From: Acidimicrobiales bacterium
GTDB lineage: Bacteria > Actinomycetota > Acidimicrobiia > Acidimicrobiales > Poriferisodalaceae
DNA length: 32,792 nucleotides
Reading direction: 5' to 3'
Assembly: GCA_009843525.1 (NCBI GenBank)
Contig: VYDH01000029.1
Span: forward strand, 1-32,792
The translations under genes and the position numbers were made by a program. The notes under the pieces are model-generated. The model saw only the letters and a program-made list of their open reading frames with translations. It was not told where the DNA came from and did no database searches. Shown piece by piece: positions 1 through 7,901 of the stretch (positions are counted from its first letter, which is position 1; each line of letters opens with the position of its first letter).

Positions 1-56
1 CAATGATGGCGCAACCGCCACAAAATCGCGACCAACTAACAACTCAGGACACTAGT
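1..56 (-). mobile_element. Terminus of an insertion-sequence-like element (left window edge)
   Basis: Bases 42-55 read CTAGTGTCCTGAGT on the minus strand, and the identical 14-mer occurs at 32739-32752 on the plus strand. Reading outward from both sites, I count 28 identical bases of 39, so the similarity continues past the exact core. This pattern fits the two imperfect terminal inverted repeats of one IS family, with the element body outside the window. The TA at the inner edge would suit a TA-targeting family such as IS630/mariner, but no transposase is visible, so the family is not assigned. The element provides the last six codons and the stop of mazG. Confidence 0.55.
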
Positions 57-533
57 GCGCGCTTCGCGCGCGGCAATGCGCTGTGCCCGCGCTTCACGCT
101 CGGCGGCCTTGATCGCCTCCCACTGCACCGACAGCTCGGCATCAGTGGGCTCGGGCGCGTCCGGATCGCGCTCGAACACGTGGGGATGGCGGCGCAGCAT
201 CTTGGCCTCGACGGTCTCGAGCACCTCAGCCAAGGTGAACGTTCCCGCCTGCTCGCCGATCGCGGCATTCATCAGCACCTGCAGCAGCACATCGCCCAAT
301 TCTTCGACGAGATCCTCGATTGCCGTGGCCGATTCATCTGTGTCGCCGGACAGCGCTTCTTCGGCGGCCTGCAGTGCCTCGGCCAGCTCAGAGGCTTCGT
401 CGAGTGCATACGGAGCGAGCGTGGCGTGCGTCTGCACCCGGTCCCACGGGCACTCCCGGCGCAGCTTGGTGATGACCTCATGAAGCGAGACGAGCCGGTG
501 CCCGAGATCCACAGGGTTGCGCTCAGTGGTCAC
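36..533 (-). CDS. mazG: MazG-type nucleoside triphosphate pyrophosphohydrolase
   Basis: This single-domain MazG protein of 165 aa hydrolyses (d)NTPs to NMP and pyrophosphate, a housecleaning role in the cytosol. The family hallmarks are present: CPWDRVQTH near residue 29, the acidic helix DEASELAE, the second metal-binding helix EELGDVLLQ, and the closing KMLRRHPHVF. The start is GTG at 531-533. It is the last gene of the minus-strand run, 24 nt after the SurA-like lipoprotein gene; mfd followed closely by mazG is a common actinobacterial order. The catalytic domain is complete. The last six residues (TSVLSC) and the stop codon fall in the IS-like terminus at the window edge, so the natural C-terminus has probably been replaced. 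Confidence 0.93.
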   Translation of the reverse strand: MTTERNPVDLGHRLVSLHEVITKLRRECPWDRVQTHATLAPYALDEASELAEALQAAEEALSGDTDESATAIEDLVEELGDVLLQVLMNAAIGEQAGTFTLAEVLETVEAKMLRRHPHVFERDPDAPEPTDAELSVQWEAIKAAEREARAQRIAAREARTSVLSC

Positions 534-557
534 GATGGCCCCCGTGCGAACCTCGGC

Positions 558-1607
558 TCACGGCAGGATCGGCAACGACACCCGCAGATTGCCGGCGTTC
601 CAGGTGCCAAGTGCCGGGGCGACGTTCACCTCGTAGGTCGACATGGCCTCCGTCAGCACATGGCCGGCGAACGGCCCGATCGACGAGAGATCGGTGGCAT
701 CGGTGCGCAGCGAGTCCACACGCAGCACCACCCACAGCTCACCAGTCGGGCTTGCTGCAGACGGCAGAAGCAGCGGCGCTGTCAGTTCGCCGGGCTCCAG
801 TTCGAGCAGCGCCAGCGCGAGCTCGCCGCCGCCGAACAGATCGAAGGGCTGTCCGCAGCCGATGGTGCCATCGGTCTCGGTGAGGCCGGGCAGGTTGACC
901 GCCGCAGCGACATCGCCAAGGGGCTCACCGGCTCGGACGCGTTCGGATGCCGCGACGGCATCGGCTTCGGATGTCACGGCCAGCGCGCTCACACAGTGAG
1001 GCGTCGCCAGCCGCTCGATGCTGGGATCGTCTTCGATGGCGCGCTGCTGAGCGAACTCCTCGAAGGGGCCCTCAAGGTGAGCCTGCACCTGCGCATTGAT
1101 CTCTGCGTCAGGGAGACCGATGTCGACTGGGAAGCCCAATTCGTCCAGTGCGATACCGGCGAGGCGCAGCTGCATCATCGACGTGAGTCGGGACACGAAT
1201 TCCTCGTGCGTCGGGTTCTCCGGATCGTCCATGAGTGTGACAGGTGACTCGACGATGTTGGCCCGCACATCACCGATGAGGATCTGACCGCCCGGGAAGC
1301 TCGCTGCGACACCGTCAGCGTCGGCGAGCAGCGCTTGATATGCGGCTTCCTGGGATGCGCGCGCCGCTTCACGTTCGGCGCGCTCGGCGTCCTCTTGCGC
1401 TTGTCGCTCGGCTTCGGTGGCGGCAGCTTGCGCCGCCTCTCGTGACACGACGCCGTCGCCGTCAGTGTCGAGCTCGGCAATGAGCTCGGCATCGGACTCA
1501 GGATCGAGCCCAGTGTGGATAGTGACGACGTTGCCATCGTCCGCACATGCGAATGTCAGCAGTGCCACCAGCACCAGCGGAGCCAGCAGCGCAGCTCGTC
1601 GAGACAT
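558..1607 (-). CDS. SurA/parvulin-like lipoprotein with EF-hand-like loop and coiled coil
   Basis: This is a predicted lipid-anchored extracytoplasmic folding factor of 349 aa. The ATG at 1607 was chosen because a strong Shine-Dalgarno (AGGGGGAG) lies about 5 nt before it; an upstream in-frame start would add seven residues. A basic n-region and hydrophobic stretch lead to a lipobox-like LTFAC with Cys at residue 21. Next come an EF-hand-like loop (DTDGDGVVS, residues 47-55) and an Ala/Glu-rich probable coiled coil (about 58-95). A SurA-like N-domain follows. A divergent PPIC-type region spans about residues 205-290 and includes LATPHC and GTIGCGQPFD, whose two Cys may pair. SurA-like lipoproteins beside mfd are frequent in actinobacteria. 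Isomerase activity is uncertain because the domain is divergent. Confidence 0.75.
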   Translation of the reverse strand: MSRRAALLAPLVLVALLTFACADDGNVVTIHTGLDPESDAELIAELDTDGDGVVSREAAQAAATEAERQAQEDAERAEREAARASQEAAYQALLADADGVAASFPGGQILIGDVRANIVESPVTLMDDPENPTHEEFVSRLTSMMQLRLAGIALDELGFPVDIGLPDAEINAQVQAHLEGPFEEFAQQRAIEDDPSIERLATPHCVSALAVTSEADAVAASERVRAGEPLGDVAAAVNLPGLTETDGTIGCGQPFDLFGGGELALALLELEPGELTAPLLLPSAASPTGELWVVLRVDSLRTDATDLSSIGPFAGHVLTEAMSTYEVNVAPALGTWNAGNLRVSLPILP

Positions 1608-1635
1608 GGAACTCCCCCTGGCACGCACTGCGGGC

Positions 1636-1641
1636 AGGCTA
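1636..1641 (-). promoter_or_regulatory. Putative -10 element of the SurA-like lipoprotein gene
   Basis: On the minus strand the hexamer TAGCCT lies 28 nt before the ATG at 1607. This leaves a short leader that contains the GGGGGAG ribosome binding site. The same hexamer precedes ychF and the bL37 gene. No convincing -35 was found. Confidence 0.35.
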
Positions 1642-1730
1642 GGTGCTGGCTAAGCCGAGCCGATGCTTCCCGCTCTTGTTCGCTGCGCTCACGGGCCACT
1701 CGGGCCACGGCTTCGCCTGCCGGCTCAGCC

Positions 1731-4700
1731 TCAGGCGGGGGGCCGCAACTGCTGGCAGAAGGCGAACAGGTGCCCGACCGTGGCCGGCTTCAGCGCACGG
1801 ACCGACAGCTGCACCTCCCGGTCGTCAGCCTTGTACCGGGCCGCGCTGAACGGCGTGCCGGCACAGATGCGCCGCATGCGCAGCTCCTCACTCGCCGTGA
1901 GCTCGAGCGGACCGAAACGCACCCTGCCGCCGTCGTGGCCAGGAGCGAACGCCACGGTTCGCATGCCGAGCCTGTGACACTCGGTGCGCAGCAGCGCGAT
2001 GTGCAGCAGCGTCTGCGCCGCATCCGGGACAGGTCCGTAGCGGTCGATCCATTCGGCTTCTATGTCGGCTACCTCGACCAGTTCGGTCACGGCCCCGAGA
2101 CGACGATACGCCTCGAGTCGGCCCGTAGCGTCAGCCACGTAATCGTCGGGCAGGTGTGCCGCCAGGGGCAAGTCGATCACCATCTCCGCAGGCTGGGCAG
2201 GTGTCTCGCCGTTCAAGGAGGCGACCGCCTCGCTGACCAGCTCGCAGTACAGGTCGTAGCCCACGGCTGCGATGTGCCCCGACTGCACACCGCTGAGCAG
2301 GTTGCCCGCGCCGCGCAGCTGGAGGTCGCGCATCGCGATCCGGTATCCCGAGCCCAACTCGGTGGACTCGCCGATCGTGCGGAGGCGCTCATAGGCCTCT
2401 TCGGACAGCGAACGGCCCTCCGGGTGGAACAGGTAGGCATACGCACGCTGGCCAGACCGGCCCACACGCCCGCGGATCTGGTGCAGCTGCCCGAGCCCCA
2501 GCAGGTCCGCTCGATCCACGACCAGCGTATTGACGCTCGGCATGTCGATGCCCGATTCGATGATGGTCGTGCAGACCAGCACGTCGTATGCGCCGGCCCA
2601 GAAGTCGATGACGATCTGCTCCAGCGTGCCTTCGTCCATCTGGCCGTGCGCTACTGCGATGCGCGCCTCTGGCACCAGCTCTGCCAAGCCCGCCGCCACC
2701 GCACCGATGTCGGCAACCCGGTTGTGCACGAAGAACACTTGGCCCTCGCGCAGCAGCTCACGGCGGATGGCCTCGCTGACGGCGCGCTCGTCGTACGGGC
2801 CGACGTGGGTGAGGATGGGCTGGCGCTCGGCTGGCGGCGTCTGCAGCAGCGACAGGTCCCGGATGCCGGTGAGTGCCATCTCCAACGTGCGCGGGATGGG
2901 CGTGGCCGTCAGCGTCAGCACATCCACTTCGGCTCGCAGGTGCTTGATGGACTCCTTGTGGCTCACGCCGAAGCGCTGCTCCTCGTCGACCACCAGCAGA
3001 CCCAGGTTCTTGAACTTCACGTCATCGGACAGCAGCCGGTGCGTGCCGATCACCACATCGACGGTTCCGTCCGCGACCCCGGCGACCACTGCCCGCTGTT
3101 CGACGGGCGTGAGAAAGCGGCTGAGCACCTCGACCCGAACGGGATGGTCGGCATATCGCTCGGCGAATGTCTGGTGGTGCTGCTGGGCCAGCAGAGTGGT
3201 CGGCACCAGCACCGCCGCCTGCTTCCCGGCGCTCACCGCGCAGAACGCGGCCCGTACCGCCACCTCCGTCTTGCCGAAGCCGACATCGCCGCACACCAGT
3301 CGATCCATCGGCACTGGCTCTGCCATGTCCGCCAGCACGTCGTCGATCGTGCGGCGCTGATCAGGCGTGGGCGTGTAGACGAAGCTGTCGGCCAGCTCTG
3401 CCATGCCCAAGCCGTGCGGATCGAACGCGTTGCCCGATGTGGTGATGCGTCGCTGGTACAGCACCACCAGCTCCTGGGCGATCTCGGCCACGGCCGCCCG
3501 CACCTTGGCCTTCTGGCGCTGGAAATCGCTGCCGCCCATGCGGCTGAGCCGGGGCGTCTCCCCCCCGATGTACGGGCGGATGAAGTCGATCTGCTCGGTG
3601 GGCAGGTAGAGCCGATCGGTCCCCCGGAACTCAAGCTCGAGGTAGTCGCGCTCGTCGTCTCCGAAGGCTCGCCGGACGAGCCCTGCATAACGTGCGATGC
3701 CGTGATGGTGATGGACGACGAAATCGCCGACGCTCAGATCTTCGAACGTCGGCGCCACGCCCGTCCGCCGCCGGACTGCGCGGTGGACTCGGCGACGTCC
3801 GGTGAACTCCGCCTCCGGCAGCACCGCCACTCCGGCTGCGGGCGCGATGAAGCCTCCTTCGAGCGGTGCCACCACGACGTGACCGCCAGCCGCCGGGTCG
3901 AAGCTGCTGGGTTCGTTATGCAGGCGCAGCGGTACTTCATGGGCACGCAGCGTGTCCGCCAGCCGAGCAGCCGAGCCGTCTCCTTCGGCGGCCACGACAA
4001 CGACGGGGCGCTCCGCGGCTGACACACCTGGGCGCTCCGCGGCTGACACACCTGGGCGCTCCGCGGCTGACACACCTGGGCGCTCCGCGCCCAGTACCAA
4101 GCGGCGCAGTTGGGCCACCAAGCGCTCGGGATCACCCGCAATGGGCAACCATGGCTCGGTCGTGACGTGAGGCCCAGGATGGCCGTCCGCCGTCGGCGCC
4201 GCCGTGGAGTCCACCGACCACACCGCCGCCGGGCAGTGCGCGAGCAACCGATCGAATGCAATATGCAACGGCGGGAAAGGAGCCGGAGCGTTGCGAGAAG
4301 CAGTGTCACTGCCATCATCGGCGCCGTCAGGGCTCCGCAAACCCCACGTCACTGCCAGCGACTGGGTGAGGTCATCGGTCTCCGCCTTGATGTCGGCGGC
4401 ACGGTCAGCGAGCCGCCGCGGCTCGCAGAGCAACACCAGCGAATCGGGTCCCAGCAGGTCTGGCAGCACGATCTCATCTGCGGCGAGCCACGGCAGCCAC
4501 GATTCCATCCCGTCGAAGAGCTCGCCCCTGCTGAGACGCTCCATGTGCTCTCTGCACCACGGTTCGCTGACGGCCAGCGCTGCGGCCCGTTCGCGCATGG
4601 CGGCGTCGGGCCGCATCTCTCGTGCCGGGTAGATCTGGGTCTGCGCAAGCTCCGCCACCGAACGCTGATCGGCGACCGAGAACTGGGTGAGACGGTCTAC

Positions 4701-5354
4701 CTCATCACCCCACAGATCGATGCGCACGGGCGCGTCGGCCGTGGGGCAGAAGACGTCCACAATCCCGCCTCGCACCGCAACCTCGCCGCGATGCTCCACC
4801 TGATGCTCCCGCCGGTAGCCCCACGCCACCAGCTGCGACACCACCTCGGTGACGTCGCACCGGCCGCGTCGTGCCACGCGTAGCAGCGACGCCGCTGGGT
4901 CGCACGCATCGGGACTGAGCCGCTGCAACAGCGCCCGAATCGGCGCGACTATCACCTCGGGCACCCCGAATTCGGCCACTAGCTCACCAGGGCCGCTGCG
5001 CGGCTTCAGCGCCTCCAGCACCGCCAGCCGCCGACCCATCGTCTCGGTTGCGGGGCTCACGCGCTCGAAGGGCAGCGTCTCCCACGCCGCAAACAGCGCT
5101 ACCTGTCCCTCCCCCAACCAAGTGCGGAGATCGGCGGCATAGCGCTCGGCTTCGTTGGCGGTAGCGGTGATGACAAGGATCGGGATGCGCGATCCCAATG
5201 TCGCCAAGCCGGCGACGACGAACGGGCGAGCTCCCTCGGCAACGGCAATCGAGCCGGACGCCCGACCCAGCATCGACACGAAGCCGTGGTCGCGGCCGAG
5301 ACGTTGGGCCAGCCCCCGCAGCGGTGCGTCGCTCACTGGATTTGCCGCGCTCAC
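1731..5354 (-). CDS. mfd: Transcription-repair coupling factor Mfd
   Basis: Mfd is an ATP-dependent DNA translocase that removes RNA polymerase stalled at lesions and recruits UvrA. At 1207 aa the length is typical. The N-terminal UvrB-like region is followed by a CarD-like RNA-polymerase interaction domain around residue 540 (FVVHHHHGIARY). The translocase motor has the Walker A GDVGFGKT near residue 690, the DEEQ box (VVDEEQRFG) near 790, and TATPIPRTL. The C-terminal UvrA-binding domain ends the protein. The GTG start overlaps the pth stop by 4 nt (GTGA), indicating translational coupling. Residues about 422-449, just before the RNA-polymerase interaction domain, contain three perfect AERPGVSA repeats, which is unusual for Mfd. 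Confidence 0.98.
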   Translation of the reverse strand: MSAANPVSDAPLRGLAQRLGRDHGFVSMLGRASGSIAVAEGARPFVVAGLATLGSRIPILVITATANEAERYAADLRTWLGEGQVALFAAWETLPFERVSPATETMGRRLAVLEALKPRSGPGELVAEFGVPEVIVAPIRALLQRLSPDACDPAASLLRVARRGRCDVTEVVSQLVAWGYRREHQVEHRGEVAVRGGIVDVFCPTADAPVRIDLWGDEVDRLTQFSVADQRSVAELAQTQIYPAREMRPDAAMRERAAALAVSEPWCREHMERLSRGELFDGMESWLPWLAADEIVLPDLLGPDSLVLLCEPRRLADRAADIKAETDDLTQSLAVTWGLRSPDGADDGSDTASRNAPAPFPPLHIAFDRLLAHCPAAVWSVDSTAAPTADGHPGPHVTTEPWLPIAGDPERLVAQLRRLVLGAERPGVSAAERPGVSAAERPGVSAAERPVVVVAAEGDGSAARLADTLRAHEVPLRLHNEPSSFDPAAGGHVVVAPLEGGFIAPAAGVAVLPEAEFTGRRRVHRAVRRRTGVAPTFEDLSVGDFVVHHHHGIARYAGLVRRAFGDDERDYLELEFRGTDRLYLPTEQIDFIRPYIGGETPRLSRMGGSDFQRQKAKVRAAVAEIAQELVVLYQRRITTSGNAFDPHGLGMAELADSFVYTPTPDQRRTIDDVLADMAEPVPMDRLVCGDVGFGKTEVAVRAAFCAVSAGKQAAVLVPTTLLAQQHHQTFAERYADHPVRVEVLSRFLTPVEQRAVVAGVADGTVDVVIGTHRLLSDDVKFKNLGLLVVDEEQRFGVSHKESIKHLRAEVDVLTLTATPIPRTLEMALTGIRDLSLLQTPPAERQPILTHVGPYDERAVSEAIRRELLREGQVFFVHNRVADIGAVAAGLAELVPEARIAVAHGQMDEGTLEQIVIDFWAGAYDVLVCTTIIESGIDMPSVNTLVVDRADLLGLGQLHQIRGRVGRSGQRAYAYLFHPEGRSLSEEAYERLRTIGESTELGSGYRIAMRDLQLRGAGNLLSGVQSGHIAAVGYDLYCELVSEAVASLNGETPAQPAEMVIDLPLAAHLPDDYVADATGRLEAYRRLGAVTELVEVADIEAEWIDRYGPVPDAAQTLLHIALLRTECHRLGMRTVAFAPGHDGGRVRFGPLELTASEELRMRRICAGTPFSAARYKADDREVQLSVRALKPATVGHLFAFCQQLRPPA
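4009..4089. repeat. 24-bp in-frame tandem repeat inside mfd
   Basis: Three perfect copies of a 24-bp unit start at 4009, 4033 and 4057, and 9 bp of a fourth follow at 4081. The unit is a multiple of three and encodes AERPGVSA on the minus strand. A change in copy number would therefore alter a linker before the RNA-polymerase interaction domain without breaking the frame. Confidence 0.95.
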
Positions 5355-5992
5355 TGAGCTTGAGGATCCTGTCGCCGCCGGCGAGCATTCGTGACGGTCA
5401 TCGCCGCCTCCATGCCCTCGCGCACCAGCACCTCAAGCCCCGCTACCGCAAGGTCCACGGCTGTGTCGATCACTGGCTCTTCGTGACCCCTCGGTCGCTG
5501 CAGCACCCACTTCTTGCCGGCTTCGGGCCGGGGGGGCTTGCCGATGCCGATGCGCAGCCGTGCGAAGTCCCGGGTGCCGAGCTGGTTGGCGATCGACGCC
5601 AAGCCGTTGTGACCGGCGGTCCCGCCGCCCGACTTGAACCGCACCTGGCCGGGCTCGAGGTCGAGCTCATCATGGACGACGACGAGGCGTGACGGCTCGA
5701 CGATGCCGTGGCGCTTCACCAGCACGCCCACACTGCGGCCGCTCTCGTTCATGAATGTGGTCGGGCATGCGAGGGTGATGCGACGCTCGCCCACCGTGGC
5801 CTGTGCCACTCGAGCGTGCTCGCGCCGCTGCACCGCGAAATCGCACCGGAGCTTCGAGGCCCAGCGTTCGGTGGCCTCGGCTCCCACGTTGTGACGACTT
5901 CCGGCATAGCGCTCGCCAGGATTGCCGAGACCCACCACCAGCCAGTCTGCGGCTGTTCCCCGCCGCGCGGCCGCCCGGCGGAACACGGACAC
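5351..5992 (-). CDS. pth: Peptidyl-tRNA hydrolase
   Basis: Pth is a cytosolic enzyme that cleaves peptidyl-tRNA released from stalled ribosomes and recycles the tRNA. At 213 aa it has the family signature VVGLGNPGERYAGSRHNVG with the catalytic His, then the substrate-binding Asn in TTFMNESG, the catalytic Asp in VVHDELDL, and KSGGGTAGHNGL. The GTG start at 5990-5992 is 8 nt after the rplY stop, and the gene overlaps the mfd start by 4 nt. The rplY-pth-mfd order is conserved in actinobacteria. A basic tail (NARRRRQDPQAQ) ends the protein. Confidence 0.97.
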   Translation of the reverse strand: MSVFRRAAARRGTAADWLVVGLGNPGERYAGSRHNVGAEATERWASKLRCDFAVQRREHARVAQATVGERRITLACPTTFMNESGRSVGVLVKRHGIVEPSRLVVVHDELDLEPGQVRFKSGGGTAGHNGLASIANQLGTRDFARLRIGIGKPPRPEAGKKWVLQRPRGHEEPVIDTAVDLAVAGLEVLVREGMEAAMTVTNARRRRQDPQAQ

Positions 5993-6000
5993 CGGGGCGT

Positions 6001-6645
6001 TCAGTCCTCGTCGTCGGCTTCGTCAGCGTCGTCGAGGGCGTCAGCGTCGGCCGGCTCGCCTTCCTCGTCGACCTGCTCGGCGGCGACGGCAGCGCGCGTC
6101 CGCTGTGCGATCGCCACCAGCGTTTCGTCGTCGAGCAAGCTCTCCATGCCCTCCGGCAAGGTGAGATCGCTGACACGTATCGGGTTGTCCAGCGAGAGCG
6201 ACTCCACGTCGACATCGAAGGCCGGGGGGATCACCCCCGCGGGCGATTCGACGTGCAGCGACATGAGCTGCTGCTGCACCACAGCGCCTTCACGGCCCGC
6301 CTGCGCCGCCTCGCCGACCAGCCGGATTGGCACATCCACCACCAGGCGCTCGTCGAGCGAGATCAGCAGGAAATCGACATGCGTAACGCGGTTGGCGATC
6401 GTGTCGCGTTGCATGTCCTTGACGATGGTGAGGTGGTCCTCGCCCTCCACCTCGAGCGTGATGATCGCGTTCGGGCCCGCTGCGTTCAGCGCAGCCCGAA
6501 ACCGCAGCCGGTCCAGCGTGATCGACACGGGTTCGCTGCCGTGGCCGTACATCACTGCCGGGATCTTGTCTTCGGCGCGCAGACGCCGCGATGGACCCGA
6601 GCCGGTGGCTTGACGGGTCTCGGCGATGAGCTTCAGCTGTTCCAT
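6001..6645 (-). CDS. rplY: Large ribosomal subunit protein bL25, long CTC-type
   Basis: bL25 binds 5S rRNA in the 50S subunit. This 214-aa protein is the long form: the N-terminal 5S-binding barrel (IPAVMYGHG, FLLISLDERLVVDVPI) is followed by the beta domain (VVQQQLMSLHVESPAGVIPP) and an acidic Asp/Glu/Ala tail ending in DDADEADDED. The ATG at 6645 was chosen over one six codons upstream because AAAGG lies 7 nt before it and family members usually begin close to this point. It sits between prs (upstream) and pth (8 nt downstream), the usual actinobacterial neighbours. Confidence 0.95.
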   Translation of the reverse strand: MEQLKLIAETRQATGSGPSRRLRAEDKIPAVMYGHGSEPVSITLDRLRFRAALNAAGPNAIITLEVEGEDHLTIVKDMQRDTIANRVTHVDFLLISLDERLVVDVPIRLVGEAAQAGREGAVVQQQLMSLHVESPAGVIPPAFDVDVESLSLDNPIRVSDLTLPEGMESLLDDETLVAIAQRTRAAVAAEQVDEEGEPADADALDDADEADDED

Positions 6646-6732
6646 GCTGGCCCTTTCGAGCATTGGGCGCCTAGTCGATAGCGACGAGACAGCCTACGAG
6701 ATCAGACTGCGGGCGCCCCCGGGGGAACAGCT

Positions 6733-7716
6733 TCAGAACAGGTTCTGGCCGTCGAAGATCTCCGACACCGATGCGTCTTCGAACACCGACTCGAGGGCAT
6801 CGGCGAACACGCCGGCAACGCTCAACACCACCAGCTTGTCGAACTGCTTGGAGCTGGGGATCGGCACCGTGTTGGTGACGATGACCTGGCTCAGCGAAGA
6901 GTTCTTCAGGCGGTCTACCGCCGGCTCGGAGAACAGGCCATGTGTGCTGGCGCACATCACGTCGGCGGCACCGTTGGCGACCAGCGTCTCGGTGGCCGAG
7001 CAGATGGTGCCCGCGGTGTCGATCATGTCGTCGATGATCACGCAGGTGCGGCCCGCCACCTCGCCCATGATGCCGAGCGCCTCCGACTCATTGGCGTTGT
7101 CGGTGGCACGGCGCTTGTAGATCGACGCGACGTCACAGCCCAGCCGGGTTGCGTAGCGCTCGGCCACCTTCACACGGCCGGTGTCAGGCGACACGATCAC
7201 CGAGTCGGGCCCCATGACGCCGGACAGGTAGTCGATGAGCACCGGCGCGGCTGTCAGATGATCCACCGGACCGTCGAAGAATCCCTGGATCTGGCCGCTG
7301 TGCAGGTCGATCGACACGAGACGCTCAGCCCCGGCGACGGTGAACAGGTCGGCCAGCAGGCGTGCGGTGATCGGCTCGCGGCCAGCTGCCTTGCGATCCT
7401 GGCGGGCGTACCCGTACAGGGGTGCCACAGCGGTGATTCGCTTGGCCGAAGCGCGGCGGGCGGCGTCGACCATGATGAGCTGCTCCATGATCGCGTCGTT
7501 GGGGCTCATGGCCTCGCAGGCGGCATGGCTCTGGATGATGAACACGTCGCCGCCGCGGATCGACTCGGCGAACTTGCACTTGATCTCGCCGTTGGCGAAG
7601 TCGATGAGCCCGGGGTCGCCAAGCTCCACGCCCAACTGCTCTGCAATCTCGGTGGCCAACTCCGGATTCGCCCGTCCGCTGAACAGGTGCAGGCGTTTTT
7701 TGGTGACCAGCTCCAT
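6733..7716 (-). CDS. prs: Ribose-phosphate pyrophosphokinase (PRPP synthetase)
   Basis: This enzyme converts ribose 5-phosphate and ATP to PRPP for purine, pyrimidine, His and Trp synthesis. The ATG at 7716 follows the strong RBS GAAAGGA by 7 nt; upstream in-frame codons lack similarity to the family. At 327 aa it carries FSGRANPELA near the N-terminus, the metal and ATP site SIDLHSGQIQGFF, the flexible-loop region GRVKVAERYA, and the PRPP-binding loop VIIDDMIDTAGT. A probable promoter lies about 120 nt upstream, so a leader of roughly 115 nt is expected. It lies directly downstream of the GlmU-like gene, as prs does in mycobacteria. Confidence 0.97.
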   Translation of the reverse strand: MELVTKKRLHLFSGRANPELATEIAEQLGVELGDPGLIDFANGEIKCKFAESIRGGDVFIIQSHAACEAMSPNDAIMEQLIMVDAARRASAKRITAVAPLYGYARQDRKAAGREPITARLLADLFTVAGAERLVSIDLHSGQIQGFFDGPVDHLTAAPVLIDYLSGVMGPDSVIVSPDTGRVKVAERYATRLGCDVASIYKRRATDNANESEALGIMGEVAGRTCVIIDDMIDTAGTICSATETLVANGAADVMCASTHGLFSEPAVDRLKNSSLSQVIVTNTVPIPSSKQFDKLVVLSVAGVFADALESVFEDASVSEIFDGQNLF

Positions 7717-7837
7717 TGCGTGTTCCTTTCGCAGCAGTCCCCTGGGCGCCGCGCTCAGCGCAGACGCCTTCTCAGGAGACGCAGAACGCTCGGCAATGGG
7801 TTTTGGCGGCATGTTCAGCAGTCCGGCGACAGTTGTG

Positions 7838-7843
7838 AGACTA
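7838..7843 (-). promoter_or_regulatory. Putative -10 element upstream of prs
   Basis: The minus-strand hexamer TAGTCT matches the actinobacterial TANNNT -10 pattern. It lies in the 185-nt gap between the GlmU-like gene and prs, where no gene is seen. It would give prs its own promoter with a leader of about 115 nt. No clear -35 is present. Confidence 0.35.
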
Positions 7844-7901
7844 CCCGACCGCACCGCCGGAACCCCGGAGATTCAGGCACTATCGGCTGTGCAGCGGATG
7901 C

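Noticed and set aside
3..1247. A 414-codon plus-strand frame opposite mazG and the lipoprotein gene
   Set aside because: Both genes on the minus strand are well supported, and the plus frame has no signal, motif or RBS.
3690..3740. A run of four His in Mfd
   Set aside because: It falls in the normal FVVHxxHGIGRY block of the RNA-polymerase interaction domain, so it is family-typical.
1515..4022. An 835-codon open frame on the plus strand opposite mfd
   Set aside because: It is a by-product of GC-rich codon use. The minus strand encodes a complete Mfd with all motor motifs, and the plus-strand translation shows no domain.
4009..4089. The tandem repeats in mfd as a CRISPR array
   Set aside because: The units abut with no spacers, are in frame and encode protein.
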